This document shows, in pieces, positions 7,748 through 16,800 of a stretch of 17,945 bases of DNA. Position numbers and translations under genes: made by a program. The stretch spans positions 1-17,945 of the forward strand of contig JAIRSN010000154.1 in the NCBI GenBank assembly GCA_031255425.1, written 5' to 3'. Under the pieces are notes generated by a model that was not told where the DNA came from, made no database searches, and saw only the letters and a list, made by a program, of their open reading frames with translations. The stretch comes from Dysgonamonadaceae bacterium (GTDB lineage Bacteria; Bacteroidota; Bacteroidia; Bacteroidales; Azobacteroidaceae). Every line of letters begins with the position of its first letter. Position 1 is the stretch's first letter.

Positions 7748-8030
7748 CGCTTGCGCCTCCAACCCGCAGGGTTGAATTATACCCTATATTATTCGACTCC
7801 TTCGGAGTCGGGTGTAGTGGGGGATTGCTCTCCCCGGGTTTGCACCCGGGGTTACTCATATTCGACTCCTGCGGAGTCGGAGGCGCAGCCAAGCCGATAT
7901 GTCGTGCCTCCCAAAAATATAAAAGCGGCTGCGCCGCCTGTTTGAGCGAAGCGAGTTGTAATCCGTTTAGCCGGCGGTATCAGAGCGGTCCGCCAAAAAA
8001 GAACAATCAGGCGAGCCGGAGGCGCAGCCT
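7747..8030. repeat. cluster of short GC-rich palindromes (REP-like)
   Basis: This gene-free stretch holds many short inverted repeats, mostly with 3-4 base loops: gcgc-tt-gcgc (7747-7756), aaccc-gca-gggtt (7761-7773), cgactcc-ttc-ggagtcg (7794-7810), an 8-bp stem ccccgggt/acccgggg (7832-7851), cgactcc-tgc-ggagtcg (7863-7879) and gcggc-tgc-gccgc (7925-7937). The second and fifth types share the pattern of a trinucleotide loop. The 17-bp cgactcc palindrome occurs twice and is preceded by ATTCGACTCC both times. The 9-mer ggcgcagcc appears at 7882-7890 and 8021-8029 and inverted at 7928-7936. It lies between the end of the PUL and the ruvX promoter. I see no coding signal. Confidence 0.8.
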
Positions 8031-8060
8031 GAAAGAAGAAAAGATGCCACTGTATTGCCT

Positions 8061-8151
8061 TTAATGAGGTAATGAAGTTGGGATACAGGTTACATCTGCT
8101 TGTCCCTACTGTGGTTGTTTTGTTATTAAAAATTAGGTAGAAATGAGGTTT
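8061..8151 (+). repeat. ~90-bp dispersed repeat, copy A (left border of the PUL)
   Basis: This 91-base element recurs in inverted orientation at 17330-17418. The outer blocks are nearly identical: 8061-8082 matches the other copy at 21 of 22 bases, and 8113-8151 at all but one substitution and one single-base gap. The 30-base middle is diverged but keeps tctgcttg and ctact. The 8-mer AATGAGGT begins the element (8063-8070, followed by the near-copy aatgaagt) and ends it (8142-8149). The element runs into the GH105 stop codon (8150-8152). A 22-codon open stretch (8068-8136) encodes CPYCGCFVIKN, like a zinc-ribbon fragment. Confidence 0.85.
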
Positions 8152-9265
8152 ATTCTACCGAAGTAGTTTCCAACAGCGCAGACACGCACCACAACAGCGG
8201 CGCTTGCCCGTGGAAGTCGCCCGTGGTGCGGGGACGGTCGTAGTAGTAGGCGCGGTCGTTGTTTGCGTTTGTGCCGACGCAGACGCCGGACAGTTCGCCT
8301 TCGGCATTGATGAAGGAGGTCAGGGCGAGCCACGCTTTCCGCGCTGCCGGTTCGAACGTTTTTTTCTCCAGCCAGCCGCGTTTGACGCCGGTAATCAGGG
8401 CGTAGGTGAACATTGCCGAACCGGAGGTTTCCGTCCAGAACTCCGGAGCGTCGATCAACTGGTTCCACAGCCCGTTCTCCCGCTGGAAAAGCAGCAGGCG
8501 ATTCATCATCAAACGATAGCCGTCCAGGATGCGCCGGCGGCCGGGATGATCGTCCGGCAGGTAACGGAGCAGCTCCGTCATTCCCGCCGCCATCCATCCG
8601 TTGCCCCGCGCCCAGTAGAGCGGCGCGTCCGGCGAGTGGAAAAACAATCCGTCGCGCCGTTGCAGCCGGTCTAAATAAACCGCCATCTCCTGTGCCGCCC
8701 GGTCGATGTACACCCGGTTGCCCGTCGCTTGACAGGCTTGCGATTGCAGAAGGGTAATCATAAACATATCGTCGATCCACAGGCGCGTCTGCCACGAAAG
8801 ACCTTGCTGCGCCCATTCCTTTTCCGCAGCGGAAGCCGTATCCGGCACCGCCCATTGCGCATCGGCGTAAGCCATTCCCAGGTCGAAGTAACGCGGCTCG
8901 CCGGTCAGCCGGTAAAGCTCCAGCGGAAGTGAGCCGAACATGTTCCAATCCACATGCGTGGGCGGCGGAAGGTGTTGTTTCTCCACCGAAAACAAAGGTT
9001 CAAACCGTTCTTTGAGCCGGATGCACAGCGAAGTGTCCTGCACGGCTTCCGCGTATTTCAACGCGCCGTACCACGTGCAGACTTCCGCATAGTGTATCCA
9101 CTGGTTGCGGTGCAACATGTGCCCGCGGGCGAGCAGGTTCCGGCAGACCTTCTCCCCGATGGCTTCCGGCATTGCTCCCGGAGGAAAATCCGACAGCCCC
9201 TCTTCCCGTGCCGTACACGACAAGAGCAGGAAAACGCCGGCGAGGATTCCGATGCATTGTTTCAT
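8150..9265 (-). CDS. GH105 family unsaturated glucuronyl/galacturonyl hydrolase, lipoprotein
   Basis: The 371-residue product belongs to the GH88/GH105 (alpha/alpha)6-barrel hydrolases, which hydrate and release 4,5-unsaturated uronic acids from oligosaccharides produced by polysaccharide lyases. Motifs: LWIDDMFM with the catalytic-type D165-D166, WARGNGW at 218-224, and ETSGSAMFTYAL from E279. The N-terminus is a lipoprotein signal (ILAGVFLLLSC, lipidated C17), so it should be anchored in a periplasm- or surface-facing membrane. It is the last gene of the PUL and starts 1 base after the preceding stop. Its presence implies that the substrate contains uronic acid and is attacked by a lyase. 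Whether the substrate is unsaturated glucuronate or galacturonate cannot be read from sequence. Confidence 0.9.
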   Translation of the reverse strand: MKQCIGILAGVFLLLSCTAREEGLSDFPPGAMPEAIGEKVCRNLLARGHMLHRNQWIHYAEVCTWYGALKYAEAVQDTSLCIRLKERFEPLFSVEKQHLPPPTHVDWNMFGSLPLELYRLTGEPRYFDLGMAYADAQWAVPDTASAAEKEWAQQGLSWQTRLWIDDMFMITLLQSQACQATGNRVYIDRAAQEMAVYLDRLQRRDGLFFHSPDAPLYWARGNGWMAAGMTELLRYLPDDHPGRRRILDGYRLMMNRLLLFQRENGLWNQLIDAPEFWTETSGSAMFTYALITGVKRGWLEKKTFEPAARKAWLALTSFINAEGELSGVCVGTNANNDRAYYYDRPRTTGDFHGQAPLLWCVSALLETTSVE

Positions 9266-9266
9266 C

Positions 9267-11021
9267 CTATAAGTTTTCTTCTTTTTCTTTGGGCTTCAGG
9301 GGAGTGCTTAACTGCATGTTTTCCCAGCGTGCCGACAGGAAGCCGTCCTGTTCGGAGAACGACACGCCGCCGGGCATCGCTTCTTCGCCCATCGCCAACA
9401 CAAAACCCAGGGCGGCGGCGGTCATCTCCGCCAGGTTGACTTCCTTTTCCTCCCCGGAATAAATGACATAATCCAGCCACGCCGTGTTTCCGTCCTGTCC
9501 TTTTTCCCAATGTCCCTGCTCGTTCCCGAACCGGGCATAAAAAAGCCGGAACATAAACGGCATCTCCCCGATGCGGAAAGCAAGCGTTTCGTGGCTCGAA
9601 GAAGGACAGGGCAAGGCGTCTGCCGCGACATTGCCGAACTCAAACCGCAAGCGCAAATCGCTGGCGTTGAATCGTCCGCCGACCAGGTCGTCGTTGCGGA
9701 CATGCTTGTCGCCGCCATTCGTCGAGAAGGTGATCGCCGCCAGGACCTTGTTTTCCGCCTGCGTGCTGTAAAAATTGGCCGCGCAAAAGTCGTAATGATC
9801 GTGCAGGAAACGCAGTTGCAGGTAAGACGGAGCATCCGGGGTTCCCCAGTACGCCAGCAAGGGACGGCGCTGCCGCCAGAAGTTCGACCGGTTGACGGAA
9901 CCGAGCGTATAGGTTTCCGCCAGCAGGCAGGTTCCCTCTACCTGCGGAGGGTTGCGGTTAAAGACATCCTTCTCTGTCCGCGGGTATTGGGGGGAGAGGA
10001 AGTAAGGCGATAAATGTTCGGGAACGGAATGTTTTAAGCGGATGTTGTACCGCTCCGGCTGCTGTTCGCCGTTTATTTTCCCACCCAGCGCCTGGTGCAG
10101 CAGACCGTAAAAAGAAGGCTCCGCAAAGGTGCTGTATGAGCGGCTTTGCGGACCCGCCCATTGCCCCGACGGTTGATGGAAATGGCGGGCAATCATCTCC
10201 CATGCGGCAACGTAGAGCGTATCCGCCATCCCCTGGGCTTCTTTCTCCACGATGTGCGTTTTCATCCGGAGCAATTCGTCCAGCACGATAACCGTGTAAG
10301 CCGGACTGTTGTATTCCGAAAAACCGCCCTGGAACCGGGTGTATTCATAGAAACTTCGCCAGCGGCGGGCGGCGTATTCCTTCAGCCCGGGCAGGTCGAA
10401 CAAATGAGCCGTCATGTAGGTCACGTACGACCCCATGACGGCAATGTTCGTGTATCCGGGATGGACATTCCGCTTCCGGATGGCTTCCGCCGCCCGGATA
10501 AGCGCCTGCCGTATCTCCGCTTGCAATTCTTCCGGCAAGCGGTCCCGGTGCCCGGTGTAAATATCCAGCAGAACCACTCCGATGAAATCCGCCCAGTTGT
10601 AGTCGATAGACGATTTCTTGGTTTGCAGGGGTTCTTCCGTAAAATACGGCCACACCCCGCACGACGGCGATTGGGGATCCGTATCCTGCCAATCGATGAC
10701 CTTGCGGATAATGGTAAAGGCTTCTTCCTCCAGGTGCCGGCTGCCGGCGTCCAGAAGCGCCAACGCATAGTAAAGCGACAGGCGGGTGTCGTGGAAAACC
10801 CCTTCCTGCGCGTCGCGGTGGTAGTGCCAACCCGAAAACGACCGCGTAATCATGCCTTCTGTCCGGTCGAAATGCACGCTTTGTTGCCGGATATAGGCTT
10901 CTATCTGTTGCCGTTCGTCTGCCGTCGGGCGGATGCTTTGGTAGCGGATGTATCCGTCGTTGTGGGCGGAAAGACAGAGCGGCAACAGGCAGGCAATCCG
11001 GAGGAAGAAGAGGGACTTCAT
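9267..11021 (-). CDS. secreted alpha-toroid protein, candidate polysaccharide lyase of unassigned family
   Basis: The 584-residue product has a Sec signal peptide (about 1-19, ending LPLCLSA). The Cys there does not form a lipobox. Residues about 30-330 look like a helical (alpha/alpha) toroid, with repeated helix pairs and conserved-looking active-site-type segments NIAVMGSYVTYM, GGFSEYNSPAYTVIVLDEL and SGQWAGPQSRSYST. Residues about 340-575 look beta-rich, rich in aromatic residues (HYDFCAANFY, LRFEFGN). This toroid plus beta-sheet layout is that of several polysaccharide lyase families (PL8, PL15, PL17, PL21 and similar). I cannot assign it to one, and a hydrolase is not excluded. It overlaps the GH16 stop/start by 4 bases (11018-11021) and is followed by GH105 after 1 base, which supports a lyase role generating the GH105 substrate. 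Confidence 0.6.
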   Translation of the reverse strand: MKSLFFLRIACLLPLCLSAHNDGYIRYQSIRPTADERQQIEAYIRQQSVHFDRTEGMITRSFSGWHYHRDAQEGVFHDTRLSLYYALALLDAGSRHLEEEAFTIIRKVIDWQDTDPQSPSCGVWPYFTEEPLQTKKSSIDYNWADFIGVVLLDIYTGHRDRLPEELQAEIRQALIRAAEAIRKRNVHPGYTNIAVMGSYVTYMTAHLFDLPGLKEYAARRWRSFYEYTRFQGGFSEYNSPAYTVIVLDELLRMKTHIVEKEAQGMADTLYVAAWEMIARHFHQPSGQWAGPQSRSYSTFAEPSFYGLLHQALGGKINGEQQPERYNIRLKHSVPEHLSPYFLSPQYPRTEKDVFNRNPPQVEGTCLLAETYTLGSVNRSNFWRQRRPLLAYWGTPDAPSYLQLRFLHDHYDFCAANFYSTQAENKVLAAITFSTNGGDKHVRNDDLVGGRFNASDLRLRFEFGNVAADALPCPSSSHETLAFRIGEMPFMFRLFYARFGNEQGHWEKGQDGNTAWLDYVIYSGEEKEVNLAEMTAAALGFVLAMGEEAMPGGVSFSEQDGFLSARWENMQLSTPLKPKEKEENL

Positions 11022-12112
11022 TGTTTCAGTATTTTCTGCGTCCGGGAACGATTGTTTTTGTCTGTCAGCCGGACGGTGTAAAATCCCTTGTCCAGCCCGC
11101 TTAAGTCAATCGCCTGCTTCACGTCTCCGTACCGTGCCGCCAACTTTCCGCTGATGTCGAACAGGGAAACTTCCGCCAGGTGTTCCGCTCCGGAGATGTT
11201 CAATACATCGGTCACCGGGTTGGGATAGAGTTTGATTTCTACCTCGTCCGCCGTTTCGATTCCCGCTTCGGGCAACTTGTACACCCGGACATAATCGACC
11301 AGGAATTCCATCGGCAGTTGGTAGTCGACCCCCAGGCGGCCGCCCCAGCCTCCGCCGTAAGCCAGTCCCAGTATCAGGTAAAAGTTCTTCTGAAACGGCC
11401 AGACTTTCCAGTCTTCCTGATTTCCCCGGCTTTCGTTGTAAAACTCATGCACCGGCAGTTTGTGGTCGTCCAAATACCAGTACAAGCCTTCTTCGTCCCA
11501 TTCCAGGGCGAAAACATGGAAGTCGTCGTAGATATGCGGCGTGTCGCTTGCCGTGCTGCGCAGACCGCCCGCGCCGCTGTCGTGGTAATGAAACGTGTGC
11601 GACGTAAAATGGGTCTGTTCCGGACTGTACCCGACGTGTTCCATGATGTCGATTTCGCCGCTGTTCGGCCAGTTGCCCCAGTTGTTGGCGACGGGCATCA
11701 TCCAGATTGCCGGCCAACTGCCTTTGTTGGGTCCCGGAACTTTGGCGCGGACTTCGATCCGCCCGTACACCCAGCTTGCTTTCCCTTTGGTGATAATACT
11801 CGCCGAGGTGATCCGGTCGTTTTTCGTGTTCAGCAAGTTACCCTTGTCGTCGTAGACCGGATCGTCTTTCATTGCCTTGATATGCAGGTGTCCGCCTTCC
11901 TGGTAGGCGTTTTCGACCCGCGCATTGGTATAATACTGCATTTCGCCGTTGCGTACATAGCCTACTTCATAAGACCATTTCGCCGGATCGGGTATCCCGG
12001 TTCCGTCAAATTCGTCGGACCAGATTAACCGTGTATAAGGGGATTGCCGTTGGGCAAGCGATTGCCCTGCGAATACTGCAAGCAGGGCGATCAGAAGATA
12101 CATCTTTTTCAT
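11018..12112 (-). CDS. GH16 endo-beta-1,3-glycanase with T9SS sorting domain
   Basis: The 364-residue product is a secreted beta-jelly-roll glycoside hydrolase of the laminarinase-like GH16 group, expected to cut internal beta-1,3 links of a glucan or galactan. A signal peptide (about 1-20, ending GQSLA) precedes the catalytic domain (about 25-275). Catalytic residues lie in GEIDIMEHVG: nucleophile E153, D155 and acid/base E158, with the extra Met of the beta-bulge type. Supporting segments are NGEMQYYTNA and GSWPAIWMMP. The C-terminus (about 289-364; LYPNPVTDVLNISG, then GFYTVRLTD) is a type A T9SS sorting domain, so the protein should be exported across the outer membrane and attached or released. 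It starts 33 bases after susD. Its stop overlaps the following gene's start. Confidence 0.93.
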   Translation of the reverse strand: MKKMYLLIALLAVFAGQSLAQRQSPYTRLIWSDEFDGTGIPDPAKWSYEVGYVRNGEMQYYTNARVENAYQEGGHLHIKAMKDDPVYDDKGNLLNTKNDRITSASIITKGKASWVYGRIEVRAKVPGPNKGSWPAIWMMPVANNWGNWPNSGEIDIMEHVGYSPEQTHFTSHTFHYHDSGAGGLRSTASDTPHIYDDFHVFALEWDEEGLYWYLDDHKLPVHEFYNESRGNQEDWKVWPFQKNFYLILGLAYGGGWGGRLGVDYQLPMEFLVDYVRVYKLPEAGIETADEVEIKLYPNPVTDVLNISGAEHLAEVSLFDISGKLAARYGDVKQAIDLSGLDKGFYTVRLTDKNNRSRTQKILKQ

Positions 12113-12145
12113 TCTTTATTATTTATAAAATTTATTGTTTATGAT

Positions 12146-13873
12146 TTACCAGCCGGGGTTGGGTTTTAATACGCCGCCGGATAACTGGATTTCGGCGTCC
12201 GGAACGGGCAGGAATCCCCGTGTTTCCTCGCGGTAAACGACGCTTACTTTCCCGTCTTTCACCCCGTTGTTGTAGACCTCGATGTCGGTCTGGTTTTCGG
12301 TGATCAGGTTGGTTTTGTGCCAGCGCAACAGGTCGTAGTACCTCGATCCTTCGAACGCAAACTCAAACCGGCGTTCGTTCATGATGTTTTCCGGGGTCAC
12401 TTCGATTTCTTCGCCCGGCACGCCCCGCTGGTGTACCCGGTTCAGGTAATTTTTCGCATCAGGCGCGCCCAGTTCGGCAGCCATCAGCAGAATATCGGCA
12501 AAGCGCATGATCACCAGGTCCTGAATGTTTTCTTCCTGTATGTCCTGAACCAGGTTGGGATAAATTTGCCGGTGGAAATTGGAGAAGACGGAAGCCAGGC
12601 GGTTGCCGGCGTTTACCGGAAGGTGTTTCTTGTTCCAGTAGCCGGTTTCTTCCATCTGCCCGTCGGCGCCGAAGTGAAACGCGGGAGGCGCATCTTCGTC
12701 GAACCAGAAGTCTTCATCGGGATCGAAAACGTTCAGGATGGAGCCTTTCTTTCTCAAATCCTTGTCAGGCCATTGCTCCCAGAGTTTGGAATTGACGGTT
12801 CCCTGTCCCCAGCCCTGACCGAACGGGAAGGTCGCCTGGTAATAGTTCAGGTCGCCCGCCGCCTTATCGATCCGGAAGCCGTAGTACAGGCTGACCATGT
12901 TGCTCTTGGATCCGTTGCCGGTCCAGGCGACGCCGAGTGCCGTGTATTTGACGGAGAAAACAGACTCGATGTTGCCGTCGCCTACCCACGGACCAATATT
13001 GTTTACCGTCAGGTAATTGTAGATCGTATTCCTCTTAAACTCCTCCTTGTCCGTTTGATAAGCATACGGCCAAAGCGTCCGGAAATCGTCTACCAGATCG
13101 TGTCCGCTGTTCCGGATACAATCCTCCAGCCAACGGATCACCTGCTCTTTCGTAATCGCCGAGCCGTCCGGCAAGGGCAGGGATTCCTTTTGGTAATATC
13201 CGGTATAGAACAGGAAAACTTTTGCCAGATAGCCTTCCGCCGCCCATTTGGTAATCCTGCCCGACAAAGGAACGCTGACTCTGTCGTCCGGCAGGATCTC
13301 GATTGCGGTTTTCAGGTCGAAAGCAATTTGCGCGTAAATCTCGTCCGGCGTAGCCTGCGGCGGATTTTCCGTTTCGATTTTCAAGCGCAAAGGAACGTTC
13401 TCGAAGAGCCGCGCCAAGTCGAAATAATAGTATGCCCGCAGGAAATGGCTTTCGCCGAGGATCCGGTTCTTTTCCTTCAAACCGGCTTCGGTCGCTCCCC
13501 ACTGGATACGGCCGGCGTTGACAAGCACCGAATTTGCCCGGAATATTCCCCGGTAATTTTGTTGCCAGGCGTTTCTGAACTTGTTCAGGTTGGCGCTGTA
13601 AAAAGAATTAATATCCTTGCAATCCGTATCGTTGGGACCGCCGCCGCCCAGGCAGTTGTCGGACATCAATTCCCCGATATAATACAATAATTGCAGGGGC
13701 CATGTGTTGGTCAGTTGAATGTATGCTCCGGTCAGAAGCATGTCGGCGTCCTCCGGGGTTACCGGATAGTTGGACGAGTCCTTTTGCGTCAGGTTCTCCG
13801 TGTCCAGAAAGCTCTCGCAACTGCCCAGCAGAAGGAAAGAAGCGGATAACAGTGTATAAATAATCTTTTTCAT
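12146..13873 (-). CDS. susD: SusD/RagB family glycan-binding lipoprotein
   Basis: The 575-residue surface lipoprotein forms the lid of the SusCD complex and binds oligosaccharides before import. The signal peptide ends in LLLGSC with lipidated C19. The N-terminal SusD_like segment (FLDTENLTQKDSSNYPVTPE) is followed by the TPR-like helical core (HFLRAYYYFDLARLFENVPL). The C-terminal RagB/SusD signature is NERRFEFAFEGSRYYDLLRW, and the protein ends in the usual KPNPGW. A GTG at 13891 would add six residues, but the ATG at 13873 gives a normal signal peptide and is preferred. It follows susC after 26 bases. The symbol denotes the family; the cognate glycan is not starch by necessity. Confidence 0.95.
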   Translation of the reverse strand: MKKIIYTLLSASFLLLGSCESFLDTENLTQKDSSNYPVTPEDADMLLTGAYIQLTNTWPLQLLYYIGELMSDNCLGGGGPNDTDCKDINSFYSANLNKFRNAWQQNYRGIFRANSVLVNAGRIQWGATEAGLKEKNRILGESHFLRAYYYFDLARLFENVPLRLKIETENPPQATPDEIYAQIAFDLKTAIEILPDDRVSVPLSGRITKWAAEGYLAKVFLFYTGYYQKESLPLPDGSAITKEQVIRWLEDCIRNSGHDLVDDFRTLWPYAYQTDKEEFKRNTIYNYLTVNNIGPWVGDGNIESVFSVKYTALGVAWTGNGSKSNMVSLYYGFRIDKAAGDLNYYQATFPFGQGWGQGTVNSKLWEQWPDKDLRKKGSILNVFDPDEDFWFDEDAPPAFHFGADGQMEETGYWNKKHLPVNAGNRLASVFSNFHRQIYPNLVQDIQEENIQDLVIMRFADILLMAAELGAPDAKNYLNRVHQRGVPGEEIEVTPENIMNERRFEFAFEGSRYYDLLRWHKTNLITENQTDIEVYNNGVKDGKVSVVYREETRGFLPVPDAEIQLSGGVLKPNPGW

Positions 13874-13899
13874 CTGTTTATTGTTTATCACGTATATGA

Positions 13900-16800
13900 T
13901 TAATATTTAATTGAAACGCCGAACAAATACGTGCGGGCGCTCGGATAAAATCCCACATCAATCCCTTTTGCCCACGACACGGAAGAGGAACTTCCGTCGG
14001 CGCCAATATCGGGATCCATCCCGGAATATTTTGTAAAGGTTACCAGGTTCTGCACCTGCGCATAGACGCGGAGCTGCGACAGCACCGGCGACTTTTTGAA
14101 CAAGTGCATAAAGTCGTAACCCAGGGTTACGTTGTTGATCCGGAGGAAGTCGCCGTTTTCGATAAATACCAGGTCTGATATTTTCAGCCAGTTCCGTTCC
14201 GTAGAACCTTCCCCAAGCCGCGGAATGTTGCTGGAAGGATTCTGTTCCGTCCACCGGTCTAATATTTCGGTGGTGTAGTTGTTGGATGTTTGCGTTGCAA
14301 ACGAGCGGTACGACTTGGCAATCTGGTTGCCCGCTACGCCGTTCGCCGAGATGCCGAGGTCAAAGCCTTTCCATCCCAGGCCGACCGAAAGCCCGAACGT
14401 GACGTCCGGATGCGGATTCCCGATCATCGTCTTGTCTTTGGCGTCGATGATGCCGTCTTCGGATACATCCACGTATTTCACATCTCCCGGCTTGGACGCC
14501 ACCAGCACATTGCTGATGTAGATTTTATGCGTTTCGTCGTACGCCTCCGCTTCTTCCTGCGTCCGGATAATACCGTCTGCCTTGTATCCGTAGAAATAGC
14601 CGATCGGATAACCTACTTCCGCGCGGTACATCGGGTCGGTCTGTTCGCCCAGTACACTGGAAGCGCCTTCGATCCGCTTTTGTTCGTTGGGGATGTCGAT
14701 GACCTTGTTTTTGTTGTAAGCCAGGTTAGCGGTCACGCTGTATTTGAAATCCTTGTTCCGCTGTTCCTGCCATGTCAGGAAGAGTTCGACGCCCTCGTTG
14801 CGGACTTTTCCGCCGTTGATGTAGGGCGAGCCGGTCCCGTCGGTTCCCAGCGAAGGCGGTTGCACCAGCCAGTCGATGGTTGATTTCTGGTAATAATCGA
14901 AATTGACGCCCAGCCGGTTCCCGGCAAACCAGGCATCCATCCCCAAATCCCATTGTTCGGAAGTTTCCCAGGTGATTTCGGGGTTGGGTGTATTGGCAAT
15001 GTAGGTGCCGTTGGTGGCGATTGTCTTGTCGCTGCCGAAAGCATATCCGTTTCTTCCCTGTATCGTACCGATATTGGCATTGTAACGGAAGGCGGGAATG
15101 GCCTGATTGCCGTTTTGTCCCCAGCTTGTCCGTATTTTCAAAAAGTTCATCCACGACCGGGCGCCTTCCATAAACGCTTCGTTGGAGAGGATCCATCCGG
15201 CGGAAACCGAAGGGAAATTCCCCCAGCGGTAGCCGCGGGCAAACTTGGACGATCCGTCCCGCCGGAAGTTGACGGTTGCCATGTAAGTCGCTTTGTAGTC
15301 GTAGTTGATACGTCCGAAAAACGATGCCATCGCCCCTCTCCAGCTCCACGGATAACCGCTCACCGTCAGCCGGGTTTCGTTTCCGCCGCCGGTGACGCCG
15401 TTGTTGAGGTACGTATGTTCGAAGTCGTCGAACTGCGAGTTGACCGTCCTGCCTCCTACGTGGTCGCCCAGCCCGGTCTTTTCGAAGGAAGAGCCGAGCA
15501 TAATTCCCCAGTGGTGATGTTCGCGGAGGTTAAACTCGTACGACAGCGTGTTGTCGATGTTCCAGTCCATTCCCTGGTCGGAACTCTGCTGCATTTCCGT
15601 GTATTCGTGCTTGGAGGCGCTGAACGCCATATCGGTGTATTCGGGCTTGAAACTCCGGCTTTTCCATCCGGAAAAGTTATAGCCCACCGAGCCGCGGTAT
15701 TTCAGGTTCTTCAGCGGTTGCAGTTCCAGGTAGAAACTGCCCCGGGCGGCGTAGTTTTGTCCCTGCGAAAAGGAGTTGTAGTACATGCTCGCGATCGGGT
15801 TGTTTTCCAGGACATTCCACCCCGAAGTGGCAAAGCGGCTTTCGGTTCCGTATACGCGGTAAAGCGGGTTTGCGCTCAGGGCGTTGTGTACGTCGTTCCA
15901 GTTCACGTGGTTGGTCGCCATCGTGATGGCTTCGCTGTTTTTGTAAACCAACTGCAAGGTTTGCCCGAACAGCAGGACATTCCGGTTGCCGGATTTAATC
16001 AGCGAGTGTTCGCTGTTGAGGCGGACGTTGTACCGTTCGTATTTGGGATCCAGTTCATCGTTCTTCACGCCTACCAGCGGCGATTGCGAGGTGTAGCCCA
16101 AGCCGATGGAGAAGATCGACGATTCGGAGCCGCCGGTGATGTTCAGCGCGTGGTTGGTGATGGGCGCGTCCGGGTTGATCATCGCATCCAGCCAGTTGGT
16201 TCCGTTCCAGGTTCCGGCAAGGAAATCGTTCTTGTCTTTGTCGGTCATGCCTCTGAAAAACCGTTCGTAGCGCGTGGGGTCGTCCGCGGCAACGCCGGTG
16301 GATTCATTATATATATCCATATACTGCTGCGCGTTCAGGGGCGTTGCTTTTTTGTAGACATTCTGCCAGCCCATGTATCCGTCGTACTGGATGACGGTTT
16401 TCCCTGCCCGTCCCTTCTTAGTGGTGATAAGGATCACCCCGTTGGCGGCGCGCGAACCGTAGATAGCCGCCGAAGCAGCATCTTTCAGTACGTCGACGGT
16501 TTCGATGTCGGCAGGATTCAGGTTGCTCAGGGCATTGTCGTCGTCGCCGGCGGGGAGTCCGTCGATCACATAGAGCGGGTTGGAGTTTTGCACCGTCCCC
16601 AAGCCGCGGATGACCACCTTGAAATGATCGCCGGGCTTACCGCTCGCCTTGGTGATGTTTACCCCCGGCGCCTGACTTTGCAGGGCTTCCAGCGCGCTCA
16701 CCGTGTTCAACTTGATAATATCTTCGCCCTTTACCTGCAAGGTAGCGCCGGTTACCAGTTTTTTCTGTTGAACACCGTAACCGATGGCAACCACCTCGCT

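Noticed and set aside
7832..7851. 8-bp GC hairpin as terminator of the PUL
   Set aside because: No U-tract on either strand and it lies about 300 bases past the GH105 stop.
7707..7892. 62-residue N-terminal extension of ruvX
   Set aside because: It reads through the palindromic repeat cluster, has no family similarity, and the promoter lies inside it; the ATG at 7706 gives normal RuvX length.
7747..8030. Possible CRISPR array
   Set aside because: The repeated palindromes are not regularly spaced and there are no uniform spacers or cas genes.
12317..13690. 457-codon open frame on the + strand
   Set aside because: Antisense shadow of susD; no recognisable protein features and no promoter or coupling to neighbours.
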